Source: a virus. Taken from it: a DNA stretch of 59,575 bases. A model generated the notes under the pieces. The model had not been told where the DNA came from. It was given only the letters and a program-made list of their open reading frames with translations, and did not search any database. Each line of letters opens with the position of its first letter. Position 1 is the first letter of the stretch. A program made the position numbers and the translations under genes. The stretch is from positions 1-59,575 of the IMG/VR virus record IMGVR_UViG_3300008262_000198; one strand, written 5' to 3'. Shown here in pieces: positions 16,892 to 24,411 of this stretch.

Positions 16892-17961
16892 TGTTAGATA
16901 TATTAGAAAAATATCACAATGATGGTCTGTTATTAAAACAGACACACCCAACATTACCTTTAACAATTTGGAATTACTCACCAAAAGTTCAATATGATAA
17001 CTTATGGGATGATGTTATTATTCAATGTAGAGGATTAGTTACCGATGTTGATGGTAATATTGTTGCTCGACCTTTTCCAAAATTTTTTAATTACGAAGAA
17101 TTAAAACCCGAACAGATACCAAACGAACCATTTGATGTTTTTGAAAAATTAGATGGGTCTTTAGGTATATTATTTAATTATGAAGGTCAATGGGTATTTG
17201 CAACTCGTGGATCATTTACATCCGATCAAGCAAAAAGAGGATGGGAACTTCTTCAAAAATATGACTACCAAAGATTAATTGAGGATAAAACATATCTATT
17301 TGAAATAATTTATAAAGAAAATCGTATTGTTGTTGATTATGATTATGAAGATCTAATAATGCTCGGTGTAATTGACAATATCGATGGTTACGAATATAAA
17401 ATATTTGACGAAAGAATCCATCTTGAAGGTGTTAGGTTCGTTAATATGTATAGAAATCTTGGATTTAAATTTGTTAAAAAATATGATGGTATAAAAGACT
17501 ATTCAACCCTAAAAGAAATAATCAAAGATAATGAAGAGGGATTCGTTATTAGATTTCAAAATGGGTTTAGAATGAAAATAAAAGGTGTAGAATATTGTCG
17601 TCTCCATAAAATCCTAACAAACATCTCAAATAGAGATATTTGGGAATCTTTAAAAAATGGAGAATCATTAGATAAAATTATTGAAAAGGTACCCGATGAA
17701 TTTTATAATTGGGTAAAAGAAACAAAAAATAAATTTGAGTCAGAATTTGATAAAATAAAAAAAGAATATGAATGGATATTCAAAGTTATTATGAGATCGG
17801 AAAATTCAAATGAAAGAAAAGTATTCGCACAATTTGCAATAAAATACAAATATTCTTCAATTCTATTTTCTATGTATGATAATAAACCATATAATCAAAC
17901 AATATGGAAAATCCTATATCCTGAGTATTCGAAACCTTTTAAAAAAAATGATAATGAGTAA
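16891..17961 (+). CDS. RNA ligase (T4 Rnl1-like)
   Basis: The 356-residue protein carries the nucleotidyltransferase motif I FEKLDGSLGILF, where Lys is the AMP acceptor, preceded by IIQCRGLVTDVDG and followed by WVFATRGSFTS (motif III region), TYLFEIIYKENRIVVDYD (motif IIIa), EEGFVIRF (motif IV) and RMKIKGVEY (motif V). A helical C-terminal domain is present as in Rnl1, which seals cut tRNA anticodon loops. It is in an operon with a 5'-kinase and a cREC protein. The phage's large tRNA set is the obvious substrate class, or host tRNA cut by defence nucleases. Confidence 0.92.
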   Translation: MLDILEKYHNDGLLLKQTHPTLPLTIWNYSPKVQYDNLWDDVIIQCRGLVTDVDGNIVARPFPKFFNYEELKPEQIPNEPFDVFEKLDGSLGILFNYEGQWVFATRGSFTSDQAKRGWELLQKYDYQRLIEDKTYLFEIIYKENRIVVDYDYEDLIMLGVIDNIDGYEYKIFDERIHLEGVRFVNMYRNLGFKFVKKYDGIKDYSTLKEIIKDNEEGFVIRFQNGFRMKIKGVEYCRLHKILTNISNRDIWESLKNGESLDKIIEKVPDEFYNWVKETKNKFESEFDKIKKEYEWIFKVIMRSENSNERKVFAQFAIKYKYSSILFSMYDNKPYNQTIWKILYPEYSKPFKKNDNE

Positions 17962-18382
17962 ATTAAAATTGTATTTAGACGATGTTCGTGTTCCAAAAGA
18001 CAATAGTTGGATTCTTGTAAAAGACTATGGTGAATTTGTAAGTACCATATTAAAACATGGTTTAGAAAGTTTTGATACCATTTCTTTGGATCACGATTTG
18101 GGTGAGACTGCAATGGCTGAATATTTTAACAATGTTTACCCAAACTATGAACTGAACTACGATAACATAAAAGAAAAAACTGGATTGGATTGTGCGAAAT
18201 GGTTGGTGAATCATTATTTGGAAAAACCAAAAGAAAATTTTACCTTTCCACTTGTTTATACTCATTCCGCAAACCCGATAGGTTCCGCAAATATTATGGG
18301 TTATATAAACAATTTTTTAAAAAACATGAGACAACCCCAAACATGTATTAGGGTACGTATTGATCACACAATAAACGAATAA
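17954..18382 (+). CDS. cREC-type cyclic-phosphate-processing receiver domain protein
   Basis: I place the start at the ATG at 17954 (MSKLKLYLDDVR), which overlaps the ligase stop by 8 nt; upstream in-frame Met codons would make an N-terminal extension overlapping the ligase. The 142-residue product has LYLDDVRVPKD, DTISLDHDLG and PLVYTHSANPIGSANI, a receiver-like fold lacking a kinase partner. The family has been predicted to process cyclic phosphate ends in phage RNA repair. Position after kinase and ligase supports that: 2',3'-cyclic ends left by anticodon nucleases must be opened before sealing. Confidence 0.82.
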   Translation: MSKLKLYLDDVRVPKDNSWILVKDYGEFVSTILKHGLESFDTISLDHDLGETAMAEYFNNVYPNYELNYDNIKEKTGLDCAKWLVNHYLEKPKENFTFPLVYTHSANPIGSANIMGYINNFLKNMRQPQTCIRVRIDHTINE

Positions 18383-18846
18383 TGAATATATTTTTTTTAG
18401 ATAAAGATCCAAAAAAATGTGCAGAATACCATTGTGATAAACATGTTGTTAAAATGATATTGGAAACCGCACAATTATTATGTTCCGCACATTGGGTAAC
18501 AGGTTCACAAGCACAATACAAATTATCTCACAAAAATCACCCATGTTCAATATGGGTCAGGGAATCACTATCAAACTATTTGTACCTTTGCGAAATTGGA
18601 TTGGAATTATGTTACGAATACACATATCGTTATGGTAAAAAACATAAATCACAAGAAGTAATTGAATGGTGTGTAATAAATAAAGTAAAAATTTCTGACA
18701 AAGGTATTACAGAATTACCTAAAGCAATGCCAGATAAATACAAAGTTAGTTGTCCAATACAATCATATAGAAATTATTATATTGGTGACAAAATAAATTT
18801 TGCATCTTGGAAAAATAGAGAGACACCTTTTTGGTTTTCCAATTAA
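18382..18846 (+). CDS. Conserved phage protein, distantly like pyrimidine-dimer glycosylase/endonuclease V
   Basis: The 154-residue protein begins MNIFFLDKDPKKCAEYHCDK and has HVVKMILETAQLL, then helices with RYGKKHKS, and LPKAMPDKY followed by SYRNYYIGDK. This layout (an N-terminal region, a helix bundle, a final S/A-Y-R-x-Y-Y segment) is widespread in T4-like phages and weakly recalls T4 DenV, but I cannot show the catalytic Thr2/Glu23 pair. It shares 1 nt with the cREC gene end, so it belongs to the same operon. Repair function is a guess. Confidence 0.72.
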   Translation: MNIFFLDKDPKKCAEYHCDKHVVKMILETAQLLCSAHWVTGSQAQYKLSHKNHPCSIWVRESLSNYLYLCEIGLELCYEYTYRYGKKHKSQEVIEWCVINKVKISDKGITELPKAMPDKYKVSCPIQSYRNYYIGDKINFASWKNRETPFWFSN

Positions 18847-18853
18847 TTTTAAA

Positions 18854-18861
18854 TATCTTTG
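18854..18861 (+). promoter_or_regulatory. Bacteroidota-type -7 box
   Basis: TATCTTTG 13 nt before the ATG at 18874; likely an internal promoter for the small gene and the SLOG gene. Confidence 0.5.
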
Positions 18862-18873
18862 AAAAAAAATTTA

Positions 18874-19194
18874 ATGAAAACATACAGCAATGACATCGTG
18901 GTTGATTTGACTAAAAATTATCAAGATTTTCGCCATTTCTATGATGAAAATAAAAGTATAATTTATAAATCAATTATTGAGATTTTCGAAAAATTTAAAA
19001 CAACCAAGAAAAAAAATCTAAAACTTCTTGTTAAAGCAACAATCATGGATTTGGAATTTGAAACCGAATTCTGTTATCGTAAAAATGAGAATTTTGTATT
19101 AATGAGGGATCTAATGCCGTATTTTGAACAAATAGAAGATTTCGAGACTTGCACGAGAATAAGAGATTTAAGTAAAGAATTAAACACCATATAA
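18874..19194 (+). CDS. Small helical protein with UVR-like C-terminus
   Basis: I start this gene at the ATG at 18874 rather than the TTG at 18859, which lies in the promoter box. The 106-residue product has no named family. Its end, FEQIEDFETCTRIRDLSKEL, follows the pattern of UVR motifs (E-D-F/Y-E-x-C/A-x-x-x-R-D). A second protein at 37312-37605 ends in the same way. It overlaps the SLOG gene by 1 nt. Protein-protein contact is a reasonable guess. Confidence 0.65.
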   Translation: MKTYSNDIVVDLTKNYQDFRHFYDENKSIIYKSIIEIFEKFKTTKKKNLKLLVKATIMDLEFETEFCYRKNENFVLMRDLMPYFEQIEDFETCTRIRDLSKELNTI

Positions 19195-19544
19195 TGAAAA
19201 TAATCGTTGCGGGTGGTCGTGATTTTAGTGATTACGAACTACTAAAAGAAAAATTAGACGAATTGATTGGTGAAAATAAAGAGGATCTCGAAATAGTTTC
19301 AGGAATGGCTAGAGGGGCTGATACTTTAGGGGTACAATACGCGAATGAGAGAGGTTACAAAATTAAGAAGTTTCCAGCACAATGGGATAAGTACGGAAAG
19401 AGTGCGGGTTATAAAAGAAATGAAGAAATGGCGAATTATGGTAATACTTGTATTTGTTTTTGGGATGGTAATAGTAAGGGCACGAAACATATGATCGATC
19501 TATCAAATAAATATAAATTAAACACTATTGTTATTAGATATTGA
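19194..19544 (+). CDS. SLOG-family protein (YspA/YpsA-related, DUF2493)
   Basis: The 116-residue protein shows the whole SLOG core: MKIIVAGGRDFSDYELL, EIVSGMARGADTLGVQYANERG, KFPAQWDKYGKSAGYKRNEEMA and ICFWDGNSKGTKHMI. SLOG proteins bind nucleotides or nucleotide-derived ligands, and some act as sensors in immunity-type systems; YspA-type phage proteins have no assigned ligand. It is the last gene of its operon, followed at once by a terminator. Confidence 0.9.
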   Translation: MKIIVAGGRDFSDYELLKEKLDELIGENKEDLEIVSGMARGADTLGVQYANERGYKIKKFPAQWDKYGKSAGYKRNEEMANYGNTCICFWDGNSKGTKHMIDLSNKYKLNTIVIRY

Positions 19545-19571
19545 TCTATATTTAACAAAAAAATATTACAT

Positions 19572-19608
19572 AAATGTCAACTAAAAAAAAGTTGACATTT
19601 TTTTTTTA
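19572..19608 (+). terminator. Intrinsic terminator after SLOG gene
   Basis: AAATGTCAAC pairs with GTTGACATTT; ten or more T follow. Confidence 0.9.
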
Positions 19609-19653
19609 ATTATAAAACTTTTCAAGTATTTATTGTTGATTCCATTTTAATAT

Positions 19654-20712
19654 ATGAATAAAAATAAAGTACTTTTCATCTTAAAAAGAAAAAATAATTA
19701 TGATGGAATAAAGGATTCACATGTCGGTATGAGTACCGGATTGTACAATTCGGCATCTTTTATGAACGATATGTTAAATGATTCAGGTATTGAGTCCCAT
19801 ATTTCAGTCGTGATTGATAATAATTGTATTGATAGGGAAGTTACAAAATACAAACCAACACATGTTATTATTGAGGCACTTTGGGTTGTACCGTCTAAAT
19901 TTTATGTTCTATGTAAACTACACCCAAAGGTAAAATGGATAATTAGATTACATAGTGAAATACCATTTTTAGCAAATGAAGGTATGGCATTAGATTGGTT
20001 GGGTGATTATATATTTTATGAAAATGTTTATATTGGGACAAATGCACCCAGAGCAACGAGAGAATTGAGAGATTTCATAAAACATAAAGTGAATTGGTCA
20101 AGTAAACAGATAAATGAAAAGATAATTTATCTTCCAAATTTTTATCCTCAAGAATATAAAATAAAAAAATACGATAGAAATAAAGATACCATCGATATAG
20201 GTTGTTTTGGTGCAATTAGACCAATGAAAAACCATTTAATGCAAGCAATTGCGGCAGTTAAATTTGCTGAAAGTATAGGTAAAAAATTAAGATTTCATAT
20301 AAATTCAGGTAGAGTTGAACAAAAAGGAGATGCAGTATATAATAATTTAAAAAGTTTTTTTGCACATTTATCCGATTCAGAACATCAATTAATTAACCAC
20401 TCTTGGGCACCGAGAGAAGATTTTTTGGAAATATGTGGTAAAATGGATATAGGTATGCAGGTTTCATTTTCAGAAACATTTAATATTGTTGCCGCGGATT
20501 TAGTTAGTCAGGGTGTCCCTGTAATTTCCTCGGATGAACTTCCTTGGATCAACCGTATTTTTACCGCAAAACCAACAGAAACAAGAGATATATATTTAAA
20601 ATTATTGTTAACACATTTATTACCAAAGGTAAATTTGATAACAAACCAATATTTATTAAGGGGTTATACCAATAAGACACGTAAAATTTGGGTAAATTAT
20701 TTTAAAAAATGA
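19654..20712 (+). CDS. GT-B fold glycosyltransferase
   Basis: The 352-residue protein has a GT-B organisation. The N-half contains VIIEALWVVPSKF and KWIIRLHSEIPFL; the linker leads to IDIGCFGAIRPMKNHL, the start of the C-terminal Rossmann domain; and ETFNIVAADLVSQGVPVISSDELPW carries the donor-binding E...GVPV signature of GT4-like enzymes. It would transfer a sugar to DNA bases, virion proteins or host glycans. It overlaps the next gene by 4 nt. Substrate unknown. Confidence 0.82.
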   Translation: MNKNKVLFILKRKNNYDGIKDSHVGMSTGLYNSASFMNDMLNDSGIESHISVVIDNNCIDREVTKYKPTHVIIEALWVVPSKFYVLCKLHPKVKWIIRLHSEIPFLANEGMALDWLGDYIFYENVYIGTNAPRATRELRDFIKHKVNWSSKQINEKIIYLPNFYPQEYKIKKYDRNKDTIDIGCFGAIRPMKNHLMQAIAAVKFAESIGKKLRFHINSGRVEQKGDAVYNNLKSFFAHLSDSEHQLINHSWAPREDFLEICGKMDIGMQVSFSETFNIVAADLVSQGVPVISSDELPWINRIFTAKPTETRDIYLKLLLTHLLPKVNLITNQYLLRGYTNKTRKIWVNYFKK

Positions 20713-21017
20713 CAAATAAAAAAGAAAAAAACAATAAAATGAAAAACTATTCAGGAAAAAAGAAAAAAGAAATTATAGAACACAAAACAAAAGAAAAAAA
20801 TAAAGATTATTCTGTTATTATTTTTGATTGGGTTGATGGTGTTTTAGTAAAAACAGAAACATTTTTTAAAACAATAGAAGAAGCAAAAGAATTTGTTGAA
20901 ACTAAAACAGGAGACATAAAAATATATAACATAGACAAACAAGTAATACATTCTGAAAAAAAAGAAAAGAAATATGCTAAAATAAAAAATAAAGAAGATG
21001 ACGATACTTACGCATAA
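20709..21017 (+). CDS. Small Lys/Glu-rich protein
   Basis: The 102-residue protein has a basic N-terminus (KKKKEII), then a compact segment with DYSVIIFDWVDGVLVKTETF and FKTIEEAKEFVETK, and a charged end. The central segment looks like a small alpha/beta domain of phage regulatory proteins, but I do not recognise it. It is coupled to the glycosyltransferase gene by a 4-nt overlap and ends just before a strong terminator. Confidence 0.65.
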   Translation: MTNKKEKNNKMKNYSGKKKKEIIEHKTKEKNKDYSVIIFDWVDGVLVKTETFFKTIEEAKEFVETKTGDIKIYNIDKQVIHSEKKEKKYAKIKNKEDDDTYA

Positions 21018-21043
21018 TTTTAATAATTAAATGTAACGTAAAA

Positions 21044-21074
21044 AAAAATCTCTTAAAATTTTAAGAGATTTTTT
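21044..21074 (+). terminator. Intrinsic terminator
   Basis: AAAATCTCTTAAAA pairs with TTTTAAGAGATTTT; it separates the protein operon from the following stable-RNA operon. Confidence 0.9.
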
Positions 21075-21094
21075 GTTTTAAGGAATATATTGTT

Positions 21095-21118
21095 TATCTT
21101 TGTTTTGTTCTTTGACAT
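21095..21118 (+). promoter_or_regulatory. Promoter with boxA-like element for the tRNA-Leu operon
   Basis: TATCTTTG (21095-21102) fits the Bacteroidota -7 box. GTTCTTTGACAT (21107-21118) immediately follows and resembles boxA antitermination sites of rRNA leaders. The same pair recurs before the initiator tRNA, the large RNA and the tmRNA. Confidence 0.75.
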
Positions 21119-21132
21119 TTTTGGAAATAGTT

Positions 21133-21221
21133 GCCCCGGTGGTGGAACAGGTAGACACGCAGGACTTAAAATCCTGTGGACCGAAACGTCCGTGCGGGTT
21201 CGATTCCCGCCTGGGGCACCA
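21133..21221 (+). tRNA. tRNA-Leu (TAA)
   Basis: Class II tRNA with a 7-bp acceptor stem GCCCCGG/CTGGGGC, anticodon arm CAGGA-CTTAAAA-TCCTG, a long variable arm, T-arm GCGGG-TTCGATT-CCCGC and an encoded CCA. It is outside the two attenuated arrays and has its own promoter. It reads TTA/TTG, the most used Leu codons in such AT-rich genes. Confidence 0.96.
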
Positions 21222-21651
21222 ATACTATCGTTCTTTGACATATAAGGAGAAACAAATTATGGAAATACTTTTCTTTATTTTAGGAATTACTTCCGTGGTG
21301 GTTATTGCGACCGCAATAGTTGCTGTGGTAAGTATTGTTAAGGTAACAAAGTTACAAACAAAAGTTAAAGATGGTTTTGATGGTGTTTATCATTCAATTG
21401 ATAATACACATACTTCCATCGATAACACAAAAAGAGATACTCACGATAACATCGGAAGATTAAATGAAGAAGTTAATCGTAGAGTTGATAACCTCGAAAG
21501 AGAAACCTTCTCACAGTTAGATTCTCGATTAGATAAGTTGGAAACGAAGTTAAAAACTTACGTTCACACTAATGCAACCATGATGAAACTTGCATTAGAT
21601 ACACATAAAGCAACATCAAAATAAAATAAAAGTCAAAAGAACGATAGTATT
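21221..21651 (+). repeat. Long-range inverted repeat enclosing a protein gene
   Basis: The 19-nt arm at 21221-21239 (AATACTATCGTTCTTTGAC) is the exact complement of 21632-21651 apart from one bulged A. The arms flank the 21259-21624 gene, and the left arm contains a boxA-like sequence directly after the tRNA-Leu CCA. It resembles the processing stems around rRNAs, so it may direct RNase III cleavage that releases the tRNA and the enclosed mRNA. Confidence 0.7.
21259..21624 (+). CDS. Membrane-anchored coiled-coil protein
   Basis: I place the start at the ATG at 21259, where MEILFFILGITSVVVIATAIVAVVSIV gives one N-terminal membrane span; the rest of the 121 residues is a soluble coiled coil with heptads such as IGRLNEEVNRRVDNLERE. 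The open frame extends upstream into tRNA-Leu and cannot be used there. AAGGAG lies 9 nt before the ATG, a real Shine-Dalgarno that is rare in this window. The gene is enclosed by an inverted repeat. Function unknown. Confidence 0.78.
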   Translation: MEILFFILGITSVVVIATAIVAVVSIVKVTKLQTKVKDGFDGVYHSIDNTHTSIDNTKRDTHDNIGRLNEEVNRRVDNLERETFSQLDSRLDKLETKLKTYVHTNATMMKLALDTHKATSK

Positions 21652-21654
21652 AAG

Positions 21655-21775
21655 GTTGAACGGGGAATGAAGATTAAGACACCTGTTGGTGGTTGGTGAT
21701 TATCTTCGGAGTTGGAACCAACATAGTAATGCCGTTCGTAAAAGAGGATGTCCACTCGACCATCTTCCTCTTTCC
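21655..21775 (+). ncRNA. Structured non-coding RNA segment
   Basis: No credible ORF. GAACGG (about 21658) pairs with CCGTTC (about 21733) and encloses two hairpins: CACC-TGTT-GGTG, and GTTGGT paired with ACCAAC. A further perfect stem AAGAGGA/TCCTCTT lies just before tRNA-Arg. I do not recognise the family. Confidence 0.5.
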
Positions 21776-21780
21776 TTCTT

Positions 21781-21851
21781 GGTCTCATAGTTTAAGGGAA
21801 AAACGGTAGCCTTCTAAGCTTCTGATCCTAGTTCGAGTCTAGGTGAGACTA
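21781..21851 (+). tRNA. tRNA-Arg (TCT)
   Basis: Acceptor GGTCTCA/TGAGACT, anticodon loop CTTCTAA, T-arm CCTAG-TTCGAGT-CTAGG. CCA is not encoded. The second pair of the anticodon stem is a T-T mismatch. Reads AGA/AGG. Confidence 0.93.
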
Positions 21852-21854
21852 CAA

Positions 21855-22065
21855 AGTTCCTGTAGGCCGCGGGATCGTAGTTCCTCTATTCCACTGACAA
21901 AAGTCAAGAAAAGAGCCAGATCGTAAGCTGGATGGGTTGACAACTTTCCCACTGACTCGGAAAAAAGTTGTAAATTTTAAGCGGGTCCTCGCTTCCCACG
22001 GTTTAATAGTACAAGGATAATGAAGGGAATAATACGACCCCTAAGACCTGCTTTTATTAAAAAAA
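21855..22065 (+). other. Structured intergenic RNA leader
   Basis: About 210 nt without a gene. Hairpins visible: TGAC-AAAA-GTCA, CCAG/CTGG, ACAACTTT/AAAGTTGT and AAGCG/CGCTT. GC content is higher than in nearby coding sequence, as in the stable RNAs around it. It could be a 5' leader or riboswitch-like element of the 22073 gene or part of a processed RNA; I cannot assign a class. Confidence 0.4.
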
Positions 22066-22072
22066 ATAAAAT

Positions 22073-22504
22073 ATGAATTACAAATTAAAAGAAATGCCCG
22101 AAAAAGTATATTGGGCGGAAACAAAACAATTTACAGTTGAAAATGAAAATGGTGAAACATTTGATATTCGAATTGGTGAAAGTTCAAAATTTACTGAATA
22201 TTGGATTTGGAAAGATCCGGGTGGATGGGAAGAAATTGATGATGATGATCTTATGGAGTATATAAATGAACAATTTGCCGATGATGAATGGGAATTTGAA
22301 CTTTCTGCACAAAAAGAAAGAGAAGAAAAAATGGATAAAATTATTGATGAATATATTAAAGAAAATGGTGATCAAATAAAAATAGATGAATTAGTGTCTA
22401 AAATAAGTAGAGAAAATCTATATCCACGAAATATCACATTTTACGAAGAGTTTTATCACAACTATCATTATGTCAATAAAAAAATAAAACAACTTAATAA
22501 ATAA
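22073..22504 (+). CDS. Acidic protein of unknown function
   Basis: The 143-residue protein has Trp-rich beta segments (EYWIWKDPGGWEEIDDDDL), then helices rich in Glu/Lys and an aromatic C-terminus (FYEEFYHNYHYVNKK). No known motif. It is the first protein gene after a structured leader and lies 2 nt before a small membrane protein gene. Confidence 0.65.
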   Translation: MNYKLKEMPEKVYWAETKQFTVENENGETFDIRIGESSKFTEYWIWKDPGGWEEIDDDDLMEYINEQFADDEWEFELSAQKEREEKMDKIIDEYIKENGDQIKIDELVSKISRENLYPRNITFYEEFYHNYHYVNKKIKQLNK

Positions 22505-22506
22505 AA

Positions 22507-22710
22507 ATGGAAAATTATAGAAAAGTATTAATTTTTGTGATGTGTTTTTTGGTCACATTTATCGGTGGCATTATTGTTACAGAATTATCCGCCTATCTTT
22601 TAACTTTACCAAATACAATTGCAAATATTTTTGGTTATATCATTTTAATCACTACCTTTGTATTGATCCTCTTATTAGGACATAAATTAGTAAAATCTTT
22701 AAACAAATAA
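22507..22710 (+). CDS. Small two-span membrane protein
   Basis: The 67-residue product has two hydrophobic segments (VLIFVMCFLVTFIGGIIVT and NIFGYIILITTFVLILLLG) with short charged ends. It lies 2 nt after the previous gene and 11 nt before the SPFH gene, so it may work with the latter in the host membrane. No family is recognised. Confidence 0.7.
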   Translation: MENYRKVLIFVMCFLVTFIGGIIVTELSAYLLTLPNTIANIFGYIILITTFVLILLLGHKLVKSLNK

Positions 22711-22721
22711 AAAAAACAGTT

Positions 22722-23666
22722 ATGATTGGAATTATCACATTTACCTTATCGGTAGTAGTATTAGGAATTTTATTCGGAGTATTTAACTTCAAAAATTATT
22801 TGTCAGAACCTGACAAGTACAATAATACAAAAATAAAAGCGAGTGCAGTTATTAAAGCGGTTGTTGTGTTTATTGTATCTATTATCTTGGCAATCATCAA
22901 TCCAATTTCAGTTGAACGAATTGATGTTGGACACGTAGGATTAAAAATCAACAACACCGGAGATGAAAAAGGTATCAGTAAGACCACATATGTAACGGGT
23001 TGGGTGTTTTATAATAGTTGGTTATCTCGTATTAAGGAGTATCCCGTGACCCAACAACATGTAGATTACGAAGAAACCGCAATCATCACAAAAGGTGGGT
23101 TCCAAGCGGTAATTAAACCAAGTTTTAACTGGTCTGTGAATCCATCCAATGCCGCTGATATGTATCAAAATCTCAGACAAGATGTTGATCAGATTAAAGA
23201 AACTTGGTTGAAGAACGCTATTATAGGTGCCGTGAATGATGTTGCCAACTTATATAGTGTCGATTCAATTTTTAATCATCGAGCCGAATTTGAATCTGAC
23301 ATTGTAAAAGAATGTAATTTAAGGGTTAGTAAATGGTTTAACGTATCTCAATTAAGAACAAATATTGTTCCTCCAAAAGAGATCACGGAAGCCATCAACC
23401 AAAAGACCAAGGCGGTTCAAGAAGCTCAAGCGGCTATCCAACAAAAGATCGTGGCCGAAGCTCAGGCTTTAACACAGATCGCAAAGGCAAAAGGTGATAG
23501 TGCTCAAGCGGTGATTGCAGCATCCGGTAGGGCTGAAGCGGTGAGAAAAGAACAACAATACTTAACACCGATGTATATTGAGTATATTAGAGCACAAAGA
23601 TGGGATGGTAAGTATCCACAAACAATGCTCGGTTCTGGTGGAAATGTGTTGTTAAATTTGAAATAG
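22722..23666 (+). CDS. SPFH/prohibitin (band 7) membrane protein
   Basis: The 314-residue protein starts with two hydrophobic spans, followed by SVERIDVGHVGLKINNTGDEKG, a typical SPFH domain entry, and ends with the coiled region KAVQEAQAAIQQKIVAEAQALTQIAKAKGDSAQAVIAASGRAEAVR (cut here into blocks in the protein), the repeat-rich helix of prohibitins and flotillins. These proteins form large ring or dome assemblies on membranes and cap proteases such as FtsH. Phage versions are known in large phages and may protect phage proteins or alter the host membrane. Confidence 0.9.
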   Translation: MIGIITFTLSVVVLGILFGVFNFKNYLSEPDKYNNTKIKASAVIKAVVVFIVSIILAIINPISVERIDVGHVGLKINNTGDEKGISKTTYVTGWVFYNSWLSRIKEYPVTQQHVDYEETAIITKGGFQAVIKPSFNWSVNPSNAADMYQNLRQDVDQIKETWLKNAIIGAVNDVANLYSVDSIFNHRAEFESDIVKECNLRVSKWFNVSQLRTNIVPPKEITEAINQKTKAVQEAQAAIQQKIVAEAQALTQIAKAKGDSAQAVIAASGRAEAVRKEQQYLTPMYIEYIRAQRWDGKYPQTMLGSGGNVLLNLK

Positions 23667-23671
23667 AATAT

Positions 23672-23869
23672 TAAGTCAGGTGGCGGAATAGAATGTAATG
23701 ATGATTTGGACGATTAGTCGACACGTAATCACGTGACTATTTCTATCCTTATCAGATGTTGAATCATCGAATCTTACATTCTTTGGTAGACGATAATCAC
23801 GGAAACCTAATGAGGTAGAGAACGCAAGTGAGAGGTATCTGCGGATACCGTACAAGGAAGATATCTTCA
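23672..23869 (+). ncRNA. Hairpin-rich RNA element upstream of the 24045 gene
   Basis: About 200 nt with high hairpin content. GAATGTAA pairs with TTACATTC and encloses GATGATT/AATCATC and CACG-TAATCA-CGTG; GGTATC-TGCG-GATACC is a perfect tetraloop hairpin near the end. The start (GGTGGCGGAAT) and a later TTGGTAGACG look like the two sides of a tRNA-Leu D-arm, but no T-arm or matching acceptor is present. Either a tRNA relic with an insertion or a new small RNA. Confidence 0.45.
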
Positions 23870-24044
23870 CAAAGATTTTATTAAAGGTGTAAAAAATCTG
23901 TGGAAATGGTTTCCAACTATTTGGAAAGATAGAGAACATGACTATCATTTTATTTTAGTTCTTCTTGAAAAGAAACTTAATTTTCAATCAAAATATATTG
24001 GTTATAAAAATAGACATTCAGAAGCAACTAGAGATTCTGAACGT

Positions 24045-24374
24045 ATGATGACATGTGTTCGTCTTATACAAAAAATAAAAGAAGATTACTATAATACGGA
24101 ATATGTGGATTATCAAAAAAGTGAATTTCATTTTGATCCCATTCCCGATAGACCTACCCACAAACAACTTCGTATTGAGGAAATTTCAGATAATTTTGAT
24201 GATTATTTTAAAATATATCCTCGTATCTATAAAAAAGTTTTTAATGAACTTGATGTGGATCAAAGAAACTCAAAAAGAATTATTGCTATTCGTATGAGTT
24301 GGGAAAATCACAACAGAGCAAAAAAACTTTTATTTAAAATGATGGAAAATCATATCGAGTCTTGGTGGGATTGA
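24045..24374 (+). CDS. Conserved phage protein, 5' end unclear
   Basis: The ATG-initiated part encodes 109 residues (MMTCVRLIQKIKEDYYNTEY onward). However, the same frame remains open upstream to 23832 and encodes protein-like sequence there (KNLWKWFPTIWKDREHDYHF, then IGYKNRHSEATRDSERMM). That segment is like the N-terminal part of a phage family which normally begins with such a WKW...W.DR.WD block. No ATG, GTG or TTG exists in frame before 24045; ATT at 23880 is the only near fit. So the gene is either truncated by the upstream RNA element, starts at a non-standard codon, or is joined at RNA level. Confidence 0.68.
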   Translation: MMTCVRLIQKIKEDYYNTEYVDYQKSEFHFDPIPDRPTHKQLRIEEISDNFDDYFKIYPRIYKKVFNELDVDQRNSKRIIAIRMSWENHNRAKKLLFKMMENHIESWWD

Positions 24375-24411
24375 TTTTTTTTCTTATATTATATAAAATA
24401 AAACATAAATT

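Noticed and set aside
21053-21241. Minus-strand frame over tRNA-Leu
   Set aside because: Antisense to the tRNA and promoter; not a gene.
23672-23869. Element as a hammerhead or group I intron
   Set aside because: No CTGANGA plus GAAA core and no group I P7-like core could be found; length is also too short for a group I intron.
23676-23948. Minus-strand frame of 90 codons
   Set aside because: It lies over the hairpin-rich RNA element and the N-terminal coding part of the plus-strand gene; no promoter or leader.
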